From Marinobacterium lacunae (lineage in GTDB: Bacteria; Pseudomonadota; Gammaproteobacteria; Pseudomonadales; Balneatricaceae), in assembly GCF_000705555.1 (NCBI RefSeq), contig NZ_JMQN01000057.1, positions 124,001-188,000 on the forward strand: a DNA stretch of 64,000 bases, read 5' to 3'. Under the pieces are notes generated by a model. That model searched no databases. It was not told the origin of the DNA and was given only the letters and a program-made list of their open reading frames with translations. A program made the translations under genes and the position numbers. How positions within the stretch are numbered: the first letter of the stretch is position 1; every line of letters starts with the position of its first letter. Shown here piece after piece: positions 62,195-64,000 of this stretch.

Positions 62195-63658
62195 TTAAAC
62201 GTAGAGCGCCTCAATGGCGTCACGGTAACGGGTTTGAATACGATCGCGCTGCAACCGGCCATTGGCGGTCAGGCAACCGTTCTCATAACTGAAGGGGGCT
62301 TCCACCAGCATCCAGCGCTTCACGCGCGCATAGTCGGGCAGTCGTGCGTTGAGCTGATCGATGCCCGAATGGATCGAGTCGGGGGCACGGCTGACAATCA
62401 ACGCCACGTTGTAGGGACGTGCATCACCAATCAGCGCGATCTGGTCAATCCCTTCGATGGAGATCGCTTCCGACTCCACCCACTCGGGCGATAGATTGCG
62501 GCCGAAACTGTTGATGAAGATGTTCTTTCGGCGCCCGCTTATATACAGATAGCCGTCGTTATCGAGGTAACCGATATCGCCCGTGGCCAGCCACTCCCCG
62601 GCGCGTCGCCGTGGCTCACCGAGATAACCGAGCATAAGAGTGTCACCGCGCAGATAGAGCTCTCCGTCCACATCAAAGCGCAGCTCAAGATGTTCAAACG
62701 GACGCCCCACACTGCCAACCCGGCTCTGCGCCGGTACGTTGACCGCGACCACCGAGGCGTTCTCGGTAAGTCCATAGCCCTCATAGACAGGCAGCCCAAG
62801 GGCATGCGCCTGCTCTATCTGCTGCGACGCCACCTTACCGCCGCCCACCGCGATGAACTTGATCCGATCAGCCGTCACACCGCCCGAGGCGGTTAATGCC
62901 AGCAGCGCCTGCAACAACTGGGGGATAAGAATCAGGCTCTCCGGGTCTGCCTCGGTTATCGCAGCGGCCCAGCGCAACGGATTGAATCCGCTTGAGCCTT
63001 CGAAACCAAGACGCGACATGCGGCGCAACACGACCTCTGCACCGCTGAGCAGTGGCACATCGACACCGGCGATATTTTCCAACAGCGTTGCCAATGGCAA
63101 GGTTGCCAGATGGCGCTCGATGCCCAGCGGCGAGAGGCGCATCTTGAGTGATTCGGCGATGCGCTCGATATTGGTCATTGACAGACACACGCCCTTGGGT
63201 CGCCCGGTGGAGCCCGAAGTAAACGAGATGCGGGCAACATCGCTCACATCAGTGGAGTTAGCCGTGTTCGCCTGCAGATGCACAACACGCAGAGCGCTCA
63301 GGAATTCCGGTACATCTATCGCGTACTCGCCGGGCCAAACGATCGCCTCCTCCGTCACCAGCAAGTCGGCACCGGATTGCTCAATCAGATGGCTGATCTG
63401 CTCGGGTGAGAAAAATAACGGCACCGGCACCATGCAGATACCAGCATGGCGCGCTGCAAGATCAAGCAGCACCCATTCGACCCGGTTATCCAGCATCACA
63501 GCCAGTACGCGGCTGCCAGACTCGGACAACCAGGCAGACAGCGTCGTTACCCGGTGCCATAGGGCCTCTGCGTTAAGAGATTGAGTCTCATCGCTTAACA
63601 ACCGTATTGCGGGGTGAGTGTTGGATAACGTTTCCAGATGGGCAAGCAGTTCAGCCAT
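62195..63658 (-). CDS. AMP-forming acyl ligase with altered A10 motif
   Basis: A 487-residue ANL-superfamily enzyme that would activate a carboxylic acid as acyl-AMP and pass it to CoA or a carrier. The P-loop ISFTSGSTGRPKGVCL, A5 YGLTENASVV and A7-A8 GEWLATGDIGYLDNDGY / GRRKNIFINSFGRNLSP are present. At the A10 site it reads LTANGRLQRD, with Arg where the catalytic Lys usually is. It overlaps the hemolysin-family gene by eight bases. Confidence 0.9.
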   Translation of the reverse strand: MAELLAHLETLSNTHPAIRLLSDETQSLNAEALWHRVTTLSAWLSESGSRVLAVMLDNRVEWVLLDLAARHAGICMVPVPLFFSPEQISHLIEQSGADLLVTEEAIVWPGEYAIDVPEFLSALRVVHLQANTANSTDVSDVARISFTSGSTGRPKGVCLSMTNIERIAESLKMRLSPLGIERHLATLPLATLLENIAGVDVPLLSGAEVVLRRMSRLGFEGSSGFNPLRWAAAITEADPESLILIPQLLQALLALTASGGVTADRIKFIAVGGGKVASQQIEQAHALGLPVYEGYGLTENASVVAVNVPAQSRVGSVGRPFEHLELRFDVDGELYLRGDTLMLGYLGEPRRRAGEWLATGDIGYLDNDGYLYISGRRKNIFINSFGRNLSPEWVESEAISIEGIDQIALIGDARPYNVALIVSRAPDSIHSGIDQLNARLPDYARVKRWMLVEAPFSYENGCLTANGRLQRDRIQTRYRDAIEALYV

Positions 63659-64000
63659 TGATCGCCCCCAAATCTGTCGTGTTCTGACGCAGAAGCCTTG
63701 AGTGACGTACCCGGCGGGCAAAGGGATCGATTCGGCTCAGACCGGGTAATGCCTGCGCGATAGAACCTGCGAGCACCTGGGGCGCGCACTGGTAATAGCG
63801 TCCCCAGCGGGCAGGATCGGGCACTCGCGTCGGATCGGCCGATGCAAGCGGAATCAACTCCACCCCCAATCGGCGGAAGCTGTTTTTGAGCACCGGCGTC
63901 GCAGTAAAAACAACCCATTCGTAGCCTAGCCGGTAAAGCAGTTGGGCCAGCATCGGAATGAGTAAACGTGTCTCGCCGATACTGCCAGCGGCGAAGTTAC
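63651..64000 (-). CDS. Thermostable-hemolysin family protein, 3' part
   Basis: The C-terminal 116 residues of a gene running off the right edge. It matches the thermostable hemolysin (delta-VPH, PF12261) family: GETRLLIPMLAQLLYRLGYEWVVF, then LKNSFRRLGVELIPLASADP and WGRYYQ-CAPQVLAG. The fold is GNAT-like in this family, so an acyl-transfer role is at least as likely as haemolysis. It is the most upstream visible gene of the right-end operon. Confidence 0.88.
   Translation of the reverse strand, partial: NFAAGSIGETRLLIPMLAQLLYRLGYEWVVFTATPVLKNSFRRLGVELIPLASADPTRVPDPARWGRYYQCAPQVLAGSIAQALPGLSRIDPFARRVRHSRLLRQNTTDLGAING

Overview
The window looks like chromosomal DNA of a marine-type gammaproteobacterium (Oceanospirillales/Pseudomonadales-like). 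The reasons are the gene families present (FabV enoyl reductase, ZapE, DUF2069, an OsmC-YcaO fusion, an Xps-type type II secretion operon, a thermostable-hemolysin lipid cluster) and moderately GC-rich coding sequence. No rRNA or tRNA gene, IS element, prophage or CRISPR array was seen. Taxonomy is inferred from gene content only.

Positions 1-26700 are mostly housekeeping. They hold a HIT protein, a FemAB-like protein, two small conserved-looking proteins, ferrochelatase, a META-domain lipoprotein, fabV, the fetAB exporter, a MaoC hydratase, a DUF523 protein, proS, a large membrane GGDEF/EAL protein, yihY-acyP, arsC-wrbA-DUF2069, a fused SufS-SufE desulfurase, a LysR regulator, topB, a fructosamine-kinase-like protein, a YhiN flavoprotein, and OsmC-YcaO / DUF2007 / SDR. 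Positions 26700-27500 carry a cold-shock gene with a strong promoter and terminator, and a YjfB-like small motility protein.

Positions 27500-52000 form a coherent secretion island. gspB and gspA are divergent from a VpsR-like enhancer-binding regulator. Next come an AT-rich non-coding stretch, a class-I cyclic-di-GMP riboswitch, and the metzincin protease gene it precedes. Two very large paralogous exported proteins with Cys-bounded repeats follow; both have long structured leaders and sigma-54-like promoter sequences. The island ends with a complete Xps-ordered T2SS operon (gspE-F-G-H-I-J-K-L-M-N-D on the minus strand). My reading is a c-di-GMP-responsive type II secretion module encoded beside its probable substrates.

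Positions 52000-60700 hold a metallophosphoesterase/lipid-kinase pair, an MFS transporter, zapE, an AT-rich accessory patch with a small secreted protein, a duplicated-domain helix-hairpin-helix protein, and a PqiA-like/ICMT-like membrane pair.

The right end (60055-64000, running off the window) is a tight minus-strand operon: thermostable-hemolysin family protein, AMP-forming acyl ligase (with Arg where the catalytic Lys is expected), haem-oxygenase-like diiron enzyme, SDR and TPR protein. It looks like a fatty-acyl modification pathway whose product I cannot name.
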